From Betaproteobacteria bacterium (GTDB lineage: Bacteria > Pseudomonadota > Gammaproteobacteria > Burkholderiales > SG8-41), in assembly GCA_021414185.1 (NCBI GenBank), contig JAIOOZ010000099.1, forward strand, positions 1 through 7,709: a stretch of DNA of 7,709 nucleotides. The letters are read 5' to 3'. This document shows, in pieces, positions 1 to 5,798 of this stretch. Position numbers and translations under genes: made by a program. The notes below the pieces were generated by a model. That model searched no databases and was not told the origin of the DNA. It saw only the letters and a program-made list of their open reading frames with translations. Numbering within the stretch: the first letter of the stretch is position 1; every line of letters begins with the position of its first letter.

Positions 1-468
1 GAACATGCCGATTATAAGGTGGTCAACGCCAGCGTGACCGGCGAAACGACGGTGGGCGGCAAAATTCACCTCGGCGCAGCACTCAACCGGCACCAACCGC
101 AGATCGTCATCCTCGAACTCGGCGGCAACGACGGATTGCGCGGCACCCGCGTCGAAACCATACGCGCCAACCTCATCGCGATGATCGCCGCGTGCCGCAA
201 GCACGGCAGCCGGGTTTTACTGGTCGGCATGCGCGTGCCACCCAACTATGGCAGCGATTACGAGAATAAGTTTCGCCAGGTCTACACGACAGTAGCGAAA
301 AAAGAACGCGTGCCGCTGGTGCCGTTTCTGTTCGAGGGCTTTGCGGCCGACCGTCCGCTGTTCCAGTCCGACGGCATACACCCGACCGCCGCGGCACAGG
401 AAAAAATGCTCGACAACATCTGGCCGTACCTGCGCCCGCTGCTGGCCGGGCAACCGGCCAAACGCTGA
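1..468 (+). CDS. tesA: TesA-type arylesterase / lysophospholipase (SGNH/GDSL hydrolase), 5' end missing
   Basis: This is the C-terminal 155 codons of an SGNH-fold hydrolase. The family cleaves acyl esters and acyl-CoA thioesters and is often periplasmic. The reading frame is open from base 1, so the true start, any signal peptide and the GDSL block with the nucleophilic serine lie upstream of the window. Visible family blocks are VNASVTGETT just after the left edge (block II), LGGNDGLRG with GGND at 121-132 (block III, oxyanion-hole Asn), and DGIHP near the end, with catalytic Asp at 370-372 and His at 379-381 (block V). The segment PPNYGSDY also matches E. coli TesA (PANYGRRY) in place and character. 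The C-terminus ends a few residues after the last helix, as usual for the family. The gene converges on selD with 8 bases between the stop codons. A GTG at 19 is an internal Val codon, not a start. Family assignment is firm; substrate is not determinable here. Confidence 0.93.
   Translation, partial: EHADYKVVNASVTGETTVGGKIHLGAALNRHQPQIVILELGGNDGLRGTRVETIRANLIAMIAACRKHGSRVLLVGMRVPPNYGSDYENKFRQVYTTVAKKERVPLVPFLFEGFAADRPLFQSDGIHPTAAAQEKMLDNIWPYLRPLLAGQPAKR
443..460. other. Perfect 7-bp hairpin with GCAA loop at the end of the esterase gene
   Basis: TGGCCGG (443-449), loop GCAA (450-453) and CCGGCCA (454-460) form a perfect GC-rich stem capped by a GNRA-type tetraloop on the plus-strand transcript. 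It lies in the last codons of the esterase gene. A short T run (474-477) follows, but 13 bases past the stem, so this is not a canonical intrinsic terminator. It could slow or protect the 3' ends of the two convergent transcripts, or simply be the coding sequence for AGQPAK. Structure is seen; function is a guess. Confidence 0.3.
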
Positions 469-476
469 CCCCGTTT

Positions 477-1535
477 TCAACTCACGCTGATGGTGGCCGG
501 TCCGGCCTGCAGCGCGCCGATTTCGCACGCATACTTGAAACCCTGCTGTTTGAATATCTCCAGCACGCGCTGTGCGCTCGCCTGATCGCAGGCCACCAGC
601 AAACCACCGCTGGTCTGCGGATCCGTCAGCATCTTTTTATGCCATTCGGGCGCGCCTGCAGGCAATTGGACATGAGGACCTACGCTCGTCCAGTTGCGGT
701 CGGAAGCGCCCGTCGCATAGCCGTCCTGCGCAAGGTGCTTCGCCGCCGACAATATCGGCAGCGCGTCAAAGCGTATGCCGGCATGCAGCTTCGAGCCGCG
801 GCAGATTTCGTGCAAATGCCCGAGCAGGCCAAAACCGGTCACGTCGGTCATTGCATGCACGCCGTCGATTTCGGCGAGCGCGATGCCGGCCGTATTGAGC
901 TGGGTCGTGGACTCGATCATTTGCCGATAGGCCTTGTCGCGCAACTCGCCTTTTTTCAGCGCCGCGCTCAGTATTCCCACCCCCAGCGCCTTGCCCAGGA
1001 TCAGCACGTCGCCGGCCTGCGCGCGGTCATTGCGCTTGATACGCGCCGGATGCACGATGCCCAGCGCGACGAGGCCATAGATAGGCTCCGGGTTGTCGAT
1101 CGAGTGCCCGCCCGCAATCGGGATGCCGGCGGCTTCGCAGATGGATTGCCCGCCCGCCAGTATCTGCTGCATCGCCTCGACCGGCAATTTGCCGATCGGC
1201 ATGCCGACCAGCGCCAGTGCGAACAGCGGCTGCGCGCCCATCGCGTAGACGTCCGAGATCGCATTGGTCGCGGCGATGCGGCCGAAATCGAACGGATCGT
1301 CGACTATCGGCAGAAAGAAATCGGTGGTCGCGACGATCGCCTGCTCATCGTTGATGCGATAGACCGCCGCATCGTCGCTCGACTCGGTGCCGACGAGCAG
1401 ATCCGGATACGCGCGCGCCAGCGGTATCTTAGACAGCAACTCCCCCAGCAACGCTGGCGGTAGTTTGCAGCCTCATCCGCCGCCGTGTGAGAATGCGGTC
1501 AGTTTGATTTTTTGCATGTCAATCGGATCGTTCAT
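477..1535 (-). CDS. selD: Selenide, water dikinase (selenophosphate synthetase) containing selenocysteine
   Basis: SelD uses ATP and selenide to make selenophosphate, the selenium donor for selenocysteine tRNA charging and for 2-selenouridine in tRNA. The chosen ATG (1535) gives 352 residues (E. coli SelD has 347), beginning MNDPIDMQKIKLTAFSHGGG, then an in-frame TGA read as Sec21, then GCK with the conserved Lys24. Known SelD proteins carry Cys or Sec at exactly this place (Cys17 in E. coli). Further family motifs, in order: DDAAVY (about 54-59), TTDFF (about 70), FDFGRIAATNAISD (about 82-95), GGHSID (about 142-147), DVTGFGLLGH (231-240), DPQTSGG (305-311). AAAAGAG lies 4 bases before this ATG as a weak ribosome site; a second in-frame ATG is at 1517. 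If TGA is taken as a stop, the best remaining start is TTG at 1451, and the catalytic loop is lost. The gene is divergent from selU, which uses its product. Family is certain; Sec is very likely. Confidence 0.95.
1438..1465 (-). promoter_or_regulatory. Bacterial SECIS-like hairpin directing Sec insertion in selD
   Basis: Reading the minus strand from 1465: AACU pairs with AGUU at 1441-1438; A1461 is bulged; CC (1460-1459) pairs with GG (1443-1442); there is a G/G mismatch (1458/1444); CCAGC (1457-1453) pairs with GCUGG (1449-1445); the apical loop is GUU (1452-1450). The loop G is 21 bases after the UGA. Known bacterial SECIS elements place a small apical loop with G in its first positions, roughly 16-37 bases downstream of UGA, where SelB binds. 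This hairpin fits that description. It was paired by hand with no energy calculation, and it lies within coding sequence, as bacterial SECIS elements do. Confidence 0.75.
1473..1475 (-). other. selD: In-frame UGA selenocysteine codon of selD
   Basis: The minus-strand TGA interrupts an otherwise open frame that runs upstream to ATG at 1517 and 1535. The flanking residues on both sides (SHGGG before, GCKLPP after) are conserved SelD sequence. The codon falls at the catalytic Cys/Sec position of the family. A stop or random mutation would not be expected to keep conserved protein sequence upstream of it and a SECIS-like hairpin just downstream. Confidence 0.9.
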
Positions 1536-1539
1536 CGGA

Positions 1540-1546
1540 CTCTTTT
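1540..1546 (-). promoter_or_regulatory. Weak ribosome binding site supporting the selD ATG at 1535
   Basis: On the minus strand AAAAGAG stands 4 bases before ATG 1535. The other candidate, ATG 1517, is preceded by GATTGAC, with no purine-rich site. This favours the longer start, although spacing is short and the match to AGGAGG is partial. The site overlaps the TTG at 1545 proposed as the selU start on the opposite strand. Confidence 0.4.
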
Positions 1547-1564
1547 GCGTACTGAATTGCGTAC
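1545..1564 (+). repeat. 8-bp direct repeat between the divergent selD and selU starts
   Basis: TTGCGTAC occurs at 1545-1552 and again at 1557-1564, separated by TGAA, giving a 12-base period. Each copy begins with a TTG in the selU frame, so the repeat includes both plausible selU starts and encodes LRTE-LRTN. It sits just upstream of the selD ATG. It could be a tandem operator for the divergent pair or a small slippage duplication. No known regulator site is recognised. Confidence 0.5.
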
Positions 1565-2639
1565 AAATTCGCACACTGGCGACCTGGCCACCGTAGCACA
1601 ACTCGCCGAATTTGACGAGGTTATCGACACGCGCTCAGAGTCGGAATTTGCCGAAGACCACATCCCGGGCGCAATCAACTGCCCGGTCCTGAACGACGCC
1701 GAGCGCGCGCGCGTCGGCACCATCTACAAACAGGTGTCGCCTTTCGACGCCAAGAAACTCGGCGCCGCGCTGGTCAGCCGTAATATCGCAACGCAAATCG
1801 ATGCCACGTTTGCGCAGCGCCCGCGCGCGTGGCGTCCGCTCGTTTATTGCTGGCGCGGCGGCAGCCGCAGCAGCGCGCTAACGCACGTACTGCGGCAGGT
1901 GGGATGGCAGGCGGCGCAACTCGAAGGCGGTTACAAGACTTACCGGCGCGCGGTGATCGACGATCTTGAAGTCATGCCGCAACGTTACGACTGGCGCGTG
2001 GTGTGTGGGCTCACCGGCTCGGGCAAAAGCCGGCTGTTGCGCGCGCTGGCCCAGCAAGGCGCGCAGGTGCTCGATCTCGAAGCACTCGCCGCGCATCGCG
2101 GGTCGGTGCTCGGCAATCTGCCCAATGCACCGCAACCCGCGCAAAAAATGTTCGAGAGCCTGGTGTGGTCGGCCCTGCGCAGTTTTGACCTTGCAACACC
2201 CGTGTTCGTCGAAGCCGAAAGCAAGAAGATCGGCAATCTGCGCGTGCCGCAGACTTTGATCGCCGCCATGTGGGAAAGCCGCTGCGTCAGGCTCGAGGCG
2301 ACGATCGAATTGCGCGTGGCCATGCTGATGAATGAATACCGGCACTTTGTCGCCGATGCCGCGTCTCTCGGCACCCAACTCGATTGTCTCGCCACGCATT
2401 ACGGGCGGGAACAAATCGCATCCTGGAAAGCACTGGCCGATAGTGGACAGTGGAATACTCTGGTGCGCGAACTCCTCGAAATGCATTACGACCCGGCTTA
2501 CACGCGCTCTACGCTAAAACATTATCCGCAGCTGGCGCACAGCGAGCAGCTGGTCATCGCGGCCAATGAAGATTCCGCATTCGAGGCCGTCGCCGCGCAG
2601 TGCCTGGCAACGCTTTCCACCAATGGCCGTGCGCGCTGA
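1545..2639 (+). CDS. selU: tRNA 2-selenouridine synthase (MnmH/SelU)
   Basis: This enzyme acts on the wobble uridine of certain tRNAs. It geranylates 2-thiouridine and then exchanges it for selenium from selenophosphate, giving 2-selenouridine. From TTG 1545 the product is 364 residues, the same length as E. coli YbbB. The N-terminal rhodanese domain carries VIDTRSESEF (from about residue 26) and the active loop CWRGGSRS, with catalytic Cys102 (codon 1848-1850). A linker with LEGGYKTYRR follows. The P-loop GLTGSGKS is at 155-162, and LDLEALAAHRGS (about 176-187) and VEAESKKIG (about 222-230) are typical of the family's C-terminal domain. The start is uncertain: TTG at 1545 has only a weak GGA (1537-1539) before it, TTG 1557 and CTG 1584 are alternatives, and no in-frame ATG exists before the rhodanese domain. 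The gene is divergent from selD, its selenophosphate supplier. Function is confident; the start is not. Confidence 0.94.
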   Translation: MRTELRTNSHTGDLATVAQLAEFDEVIDTRSESEFAEDHIPGAINCPVLNDAERARVGTIYKQVSPFDAKKLGAALVSRNIATQIDATFAQRPRAWRPLVYCWRGGSRSSALTHVLRQVGWQAAQLEGGYKTYRRAVIDDLEVMPQRYDWRVVCGLTGSGKSRLLRALAQQGAQVLDLEALAAHRGSVLGNLPNAPQPAQKMFESLVWSALRSFDLATPVFVEAESKKIGNLRVPQTLIAAMWESRCVRLEATIELRVAMLMNEYRHFVADAASLGTQLDCLATHYGREQIASWKALADSGQWNTLVRELLEMHYDPAYTRSTLKHYPQLAHSEQLVIAANEDSAFEAVAAQCLATLSTNGRAR

Positions 2640-2689
2640 CGGGGTGCGCCGTGTAATTCGCTGCGCTGCGTCGTCCCGCAGGTTGCGAA

Positions 2690-2698
2690 TGTTATACT
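2690..2698 (+). promoter_or_regulatory. Candidate extended -10 promoter for the arn operon
   Basis: TG-T-TATACT (2690-2698) matches an extended -10 element with one mismatch to TATAAT. No convincing -35 box is found 16-18 bases upstream, which is tolerated by extended -10 promoters. It lies in the only gap between selU and arnT. Transcription would begin near 2705, only a few bases before the TTG at 2709. That would make the message nearly leaderless, or favour a slightly later start. No PhoP- or PmrA-type box was recognised. Confidence 0.35.
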
Positions 2699-2706
2699 TC
2701 CCTCCC

Positions 2707-2730
2707 ATTTGAGCAGTTATTTGAGCAGTT
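2707..2730 (+). repeat. Perfect 12-bp tandem duplication spanning the arnT start
   Basis: ATTTGAGCAGTT is present twice back to back (2707-2718 and 2719-2730). Each copy contains an in-frame TTG (2709 and 2721), so the duplication doubles the possible start codon and gives the N-terminal pattern LSSY-LSSS. It is probably a slippage event. It makes the exact translation start ambiguous. Confidence 0.6.
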
Positions 2731-4409
2731 CACCCGCATCGTCCGGATCGAATACGGCCATACCCGCGCCAAGCGGATGGTGGCTGATGCTGCTTGTCGC
2801 CATGGTTATCTGGTGCGGCAACCTCGAATATCGCAAATTGTCGCTGTCCGACGAAGGCCGCTATTCGGAAATCCCGCGCTACATGGCGCAAAGCGGCGAT
2901 TGGACCACCCCGCGCCTCAACGGCATCAAGTATTTCGAAAAGCCGCCTCTGCAGTACTGGGCGACGGCCGCGTCCTACCGCGTATTCGGCGAGCACAACT
3001 GGTCGGCGCGCCTGTGGCCGGCACTCACCGGATTTCTGGGGGTGCTGCTGATGTATTTCGTCGGCGCGCGGCTCTACGGCGCCACGGCAGGTCTCTATAC
3101 GGCACTGGTGCTCGGCAGCAGCGTCCTGTATTCCGCGCTCGCCCACATCCTTACGCTGGACATGGGGCTCGCATTTTTTCTCACGGTAGCATTGGCCGGC
3201 ATCCTGCTGGGGCTCGATCCACGCGCCGATGCAAAGACGAACCGGCGCTGGATGCATGTGGCAGCTGCCGGGTGCGCGCTGGCCGCACTGAGTAAAGGAC
3301 TGATAGGCATCGTCCTGCCCGGCGCCGTAGTCGTGCTCTATATATTGATCAAGCGCGATTTCGGACTGCTGCGCAAACTGCATCTCGTCACCGGCGGCCT
3401 GCTGTTCTTCGCGATTACGGCGCCGTGGTTTATCGCGGTATCGCTGGCCAATCCGGAGTTCGCGTGGTTCTTTTTCGTGCACGAGCACCTGCAGCGCTAC
3501 ACCTCGACCATCCATCAGCGCTACCAGCCGTGGTACTTTTTCATCCCCATCCTGCTCGCCGGCATCCTGCCCTGGCTGCTCACGCTGATCGATGCGTTAT
3601 GGAACGCGCGCAAACAACTGGGCAAAGGCCGCGAGTTCGACCCTTTGCTGTTCGCCTTGCTATGGGCGGGTTTTATTTTCGCGTTCTTCTCCGCGTCCGG
3701 CTCCAAACTGCCCTCCTACATCCTGCCGATTTTTCCGGCGCTCGCCCTGATCATAGGATTGCGTCTGACAGCCATGAGCGGACGCACGCTGGCGTGGCAG
3801 TTGGCGCCGGTTGCCGTGCTCGCGGTGGCCGGCCTGATTGCGACTCCGTACGCAGTCAGACTCGCTTCGACCAACATTCCCGCTGAACTCTATCTCGCGC
3901 AAATACCCTGGCTTTATGGCGCGGGCGCAGCCCTGCTTGCCGGCAGCGCCACCGCCATCGTGTTCGCCTGGCGGGGACATGTGAAGAACGCCGTCGTAGC
4001 CTGCGCCTTTGCCGGACTCGCCACGACGCAATTGCTGGTCATGAGCGAAGACGGCCTGTCCCCCGCGCATTCCACCTATCATCTCGTGCAAAAACTGCAG
4101 CCTTACCTGAAACCCGATGTGCCGTTTTACAGCGTGCGCACCTATGAGCAGACACTGCCGTTCTACATCAAGCGCACGGTCACGCTGGTCGACTACCAGG
4201 ACGAAATGGCTTATGGCCTGAAACAGGAACCGGCATTGTGGGTGCCGACGCTGGCTGAATTCGAGCGACGCTGGCGCGGCCACGATTACGCGCTGGCGGT
4301 GATGAGCCTGGAAGTTTTCGATGAATTGCAAAAATCACAATTGCCGATGCAGTTGGTCGCGCGCGATACCGAGCGCGTGTTCGTACGCACCAAGGGAGGA
4401 CCACCATGA
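2709..4409 (+). CDS. arnT: Lipid A 4-amino-4-deoxy-L-arabinose transferase (ArnT-like, GT-C/PMT family)
   Basis: ArnT is an inner-membrane glycosyltransferase. It moves L-Ara4N from undecaprenyl phosphate to lipid A phosphates on the periplasmic side, lowering surface negative charge. From TTG 2709 there are 566 residues (E. coli ArnT 550). The first periplasmic loop carries the GT-C acidic motif LSDEGRYSEIPRYM with Asp48-Glu49, followed by SGDWTTPRLNGIKYFEKPPL. E. coli ArnT has the same order (PDETRYAEI, then SGDW, then YFEKP). About 12 hydrophobic helices follow, with WFFFVHEHLQRY and SGSKLPSYILPIFPALAL also matching the family. The soluble C-terminus includes VDYQDEMAYGLKQEP. The start is unsettled: TTG 2709 and TTG 2721 both lack a clear ribosome site, and ATG 2787 would cut into the first helix (about 24-42). 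Its stop overlaps the next gene by 4 bases. Other lipid-linked sugars are possible donors, but the arn neighbours favour L-Ara4N. Confidence 0.9.
   Translation: MSSYLSSSPASSGSNTAIPAPSGWWLMLLVAMVIWCGNLEYRKLSLSDEGRYSEIPRYMAQSGDWTTPRLNGIKYFEKPPLQYWATAASYRVFGEHNWSARLWPALTGFLGVLLMYFVGARLYGATAGLYTALVLGSSVLYSALAHILTLDMGLAFFLTVALAGILLGLDPRADAKTNRRWMHVAAAGCALAALSKGLIGIVLPGAVVVLYILIKRDFGLLRKLHLVTGGLLFFAITAPWFIAVSLANPEFAWFFFVHEHLQRYTSTIHQRYQPWYFFIPILLAGILPWLLTLIDALWNARKQLGKGREFDPLLFALLWAGFIFAFFSASGSKLPSYILPIFPALALIIGLRLTAMSGRTLAWQLAPVAVLAVAGLIATPYAVRLASTNIPAELYLAQIPWLYGAGAALLAGSATAIVFAWRGHVKNAVVACAFAGLATTQLLVMSEDGLSPAHSTYHLVQKLQPYLKPDVPFYSVRTYEQTLPFYIKRTVTLVDYQDEMAYGLKQEPALWVPTLAEFERRWRGHDYALAVMSLEVFDELQKSQLPMQLVARDTERVFVRTKGGPP
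4392..4400 (+). promoter_or_regulatory. Strong ribosome binding site of the SMR flippase gene
   Basis: AAGGGAGGA ends 5 bases before ATG 4406. It is the best Shine-Dalgarno match in the window and lies inside the last codons of arnT. It fixes the start of the small membrane gene and suggests efficient re-initiation after arnT. Confidence 0.8.
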
Positions 4410-4777
4410 ACGCGATCAGTTTCTCGTTATTGCTGACCGGTGTGCTGCTCAACGCCGGCGCGCAGCTCCTGCTCAAGGCCGGCACCAACAGCGTGGGCGT
4501 GTTCGAATTCAGCCGCGACAACATCATTCCGGTCGGCTGGAAACTCGCCACCGAGCCGCACATCATGGGCGGGCTCGGCTGCTACGTGATCAGCGTCGTA
4601 GTGTGGATCATGGCGCTGTCGCGCGTCGAGGTCAGCATCGCCTACCCGCTGCTGTCGATAGGCTACGTGGTCAACGCGATTGCTGCCTACTACCTGTTCG
4701 GCGAAGCGGTAACGCCGATGCGGCTCACCGGCATTGCCATCATCATCGTCGGCGTGTGGATAGTGGCACGCTCCTAG
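4406..4777 (+). CDS. SMR-family membrane protein, probable L-Ara4N-phosphoundecaprenol flippase subunit (ArnE/ArnF-like)
   Basis: This 123-residue protein has four predicted membrane helices (about 3-21, 50-70, 76-96 and 101-120). It is the size of E. coli ArnE (111) and ArnF (128), which together flip L-Ara4N-phosphoundecaprenol across the inner membrane. The N-terminal NAGAQLLLKAGTNS resembles the SVAGQLCQKQA region of ArnE. VSIAYPLLSIGYVVNAIAAY and LFGEAVTPMRLTGI match the VGIAYPMLSL and EPVSPRHWCGV regions. No glutamate is seen in helix 1, unlike the drug exporter EmrE (Glu14), which argues against a multidrug pump. The start overlaps the arnT stop (ATGA, 4406-4409) and has a strong ribosome site. 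Only one subunit is visible, so it may act as a homodimer or pair with a product encoded elsewhere. Whether it is closer to ArnE or ArnF cannot be decided by eye, so no symbol is given. Confidence 0.85.
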   Translation: MNAISFSLLLTGVLLNAGAQLLLKAGTNSVGVFEFSRDNIIPVGWKLATEPHIMGGLGCYVISVVVWIMALSRVEVSIAYPLLSIGYVVNAIAAYYLFGEAVTPMRLTGIAIIIVGVWIVARS

Positions 4778-4847
4778 TGGAATTACCCCAGGTCGACGCC
4801 AGGCCGGCGCATCGGTTACTATGCACATGAATTAGCTACAAAAAATC

Positions 4848-5798
4848 ATGACTCAACCGATACTTTCAGTCATCATTCCGGTCTACAACGAAGAGCAGTC
4901 ACTGCCGCTGCTGTTCGCGCGCCTCTACCCCGCGCTCGACAAGCTCGGCGTCAGCTACGAAGTGCTGTTCGTCAACGACGGCAGCCGCGACCGCTCGGCG
5001 GCGCTGCTGCGCGAGCAGTTCCAGCAGCGGCCTGACGTCACGCGGGTCGTCCTCTTCAGCGGTAATTTCGGCCAGCACATGGCGATCATCGCCGGCTTCG
5101 AGCATTGCCGCGGCAGCCGCGCCGTCACGCTGGACGCCGATCTGCAAAATCCGCCCGAAGAAATCGGCAAACTGCTGGCGGCGATGGACCAGGGCCATGA
5201 TTATGTCGGATCGATCCGCCAGGAGCGCCAGGATTCCGCTTTCCGCCGCCACGCATCGCGCGCCATGAACTGGGTGCGCGAACGCATTACCCGCATCCGC
5301 ATGACCGACCAGGGCTGCATGCTGCGCGCCTACGACCGCCACATCATCGACGCCATCAAGGCCAGCCATGAGGTCAATACCTTCATTCCCGCGCTCGCCT
5401 ACTCCTATGCCGGCAACCCGACGGAAATCGAGGTCGCGCATGAGGAACGCGCGGCCGGCGATTCGAAATATTCGCTCTACAGCCTGATCCGGCTCAATTT
5501 CGACCTCGTCACTGGTTTTTCGATCGTGCCGCTGCAGGTGTTTTCGCTGCTCGGCATGTTCGTCGCCGTGATGTCGGTACTGGTTTACATCGGCGTCATC
5601 ACTCAGCGCTGGATCGCTGCGGACAACATGCGCGAAGGCCTGATGGCGTTATGGGACCGCGACATCCTGCAGTTTTTTCTGACCGGCCTCGTCCTCTTCG
5701 GGCTGGGACTGCTCGGCGAATATGTCGGCCGCATCTACCAGCAGGTGCGCAGCCGGCCGCGTTATCTGGTGCAGGCAATACTGGAACGCAAGCAATGA
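4848..5798 (+). CDS. arnC: Undecaprenyl-phosphate 4-deoxy-4-formamido-L-arabinose transferase (ArnC)
   Basis: ArnC is a family 2 glycosyltransferase at the cytoplasmic face of the inner membrane. It transfers formylated Ara4N from UDP to undecaprenyl phosphate. The 316-residue product (E. coli 322) has the GT2 start LSVIIPVYNEEQSLP (6-20), VNDGSRDRSA (42-51), the metal/UDP-binding DADLQNPPEE (96-105), then GSIRQERQDSAFRR (121-134), QGCMLRAY (155-162) and the GDSKYS element (204-209). Two C-terminal helices follow (about 228-250 and 273-293), then the conserved GLLGEYVGRIYQQVRSRPRY. Those last segments are nearly the same in E. coli ArnC and separate it from generic dolichol-phosphate mannose synthases. 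ATG 4848 is the natural N-terminus although no clear ribosome site precedes it. Seventy bases separate it from the SMR gene; its stop overlaps the next start by 4 bases. Confidence 0.94.
   Translation: MTQPILSVIIPVYNEEQSLPLLFARLYPALDKLGVSYEVLFVNDGSRDRSAALLREQFQQRPDVTRVVLFSGNFGQHMAIIAGFEHCRGSRAVTLDADLQNPPEEIGKLLAAMDQGHDYVGSIRQERQDSAFRRHASRAMNWVRERITRIRMTDQGCMLRAYDRHIIDAIKASHEVNTFIPALAYSYAGNPTEIEVAHEERAAGDSKYSLYSLIRLNFDLVTGFSIVPLQVFSLLGMFVAVMSVLVYIGVITQRWIAADNMREGLMALWDRDILQFFLTGLVLFGLGLLGEYVGRIYQQVRSRPRYLVQAILERKQ

Noticed and set aside
477..1451. selD as a 324-residue gene starting at TTG 1451
   Set aside because: This start leaves out the family's catalytic glycine-rich loop, although conserved SelD sequence continues upstream through the TGA to ATG 1517 and ATG 1535.
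639..1463. Long open frame (274 codons) on the plus strand
   Set aside because: It lies antisense to selD, is rich in Arg and Gln, and has no recognisable domain. It is a shadow frame typical of GC-rich DNA.
1878..2486. Open frame of 202 codons on the minus strand
   Set aside because: It is antisense to selU, which has clear rhodanese and P-loop motifs; the antisense product resembles nothing.
2656..2690. Inverted repeat ATTCGC / GCGAAT with inner TGCG / CGCA after selU, as a terminator
   Set aside because: The stem has a 4-base asymmetric bulge and a long loop, and no T run follows. It is not convincing as an intrinsic terminator.
2730..3515. Open frame of 261 codons on the minus strand
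   Set aside because: It is antisense to arnT and has a charged low-complexity composition, while arnT is a clear family member.
4778..4847. Separate promoter for arnC in the 70-base gap, using TACTAT near 4817 as -10
   Set aside because: It has four of six matches and no -35 box. Co-transcription from upstream is simpler. A 4-codon frame at 4821-4835 is too short to interpret.
5651..5794. Upstream extension of the formyltransferase frame by 48 codons
   Set aside because: The extension overlaps the conserved arnC C-terminus and encodes no family sequence. The ATG at 5795 starts exactly where ArnA homology begins.
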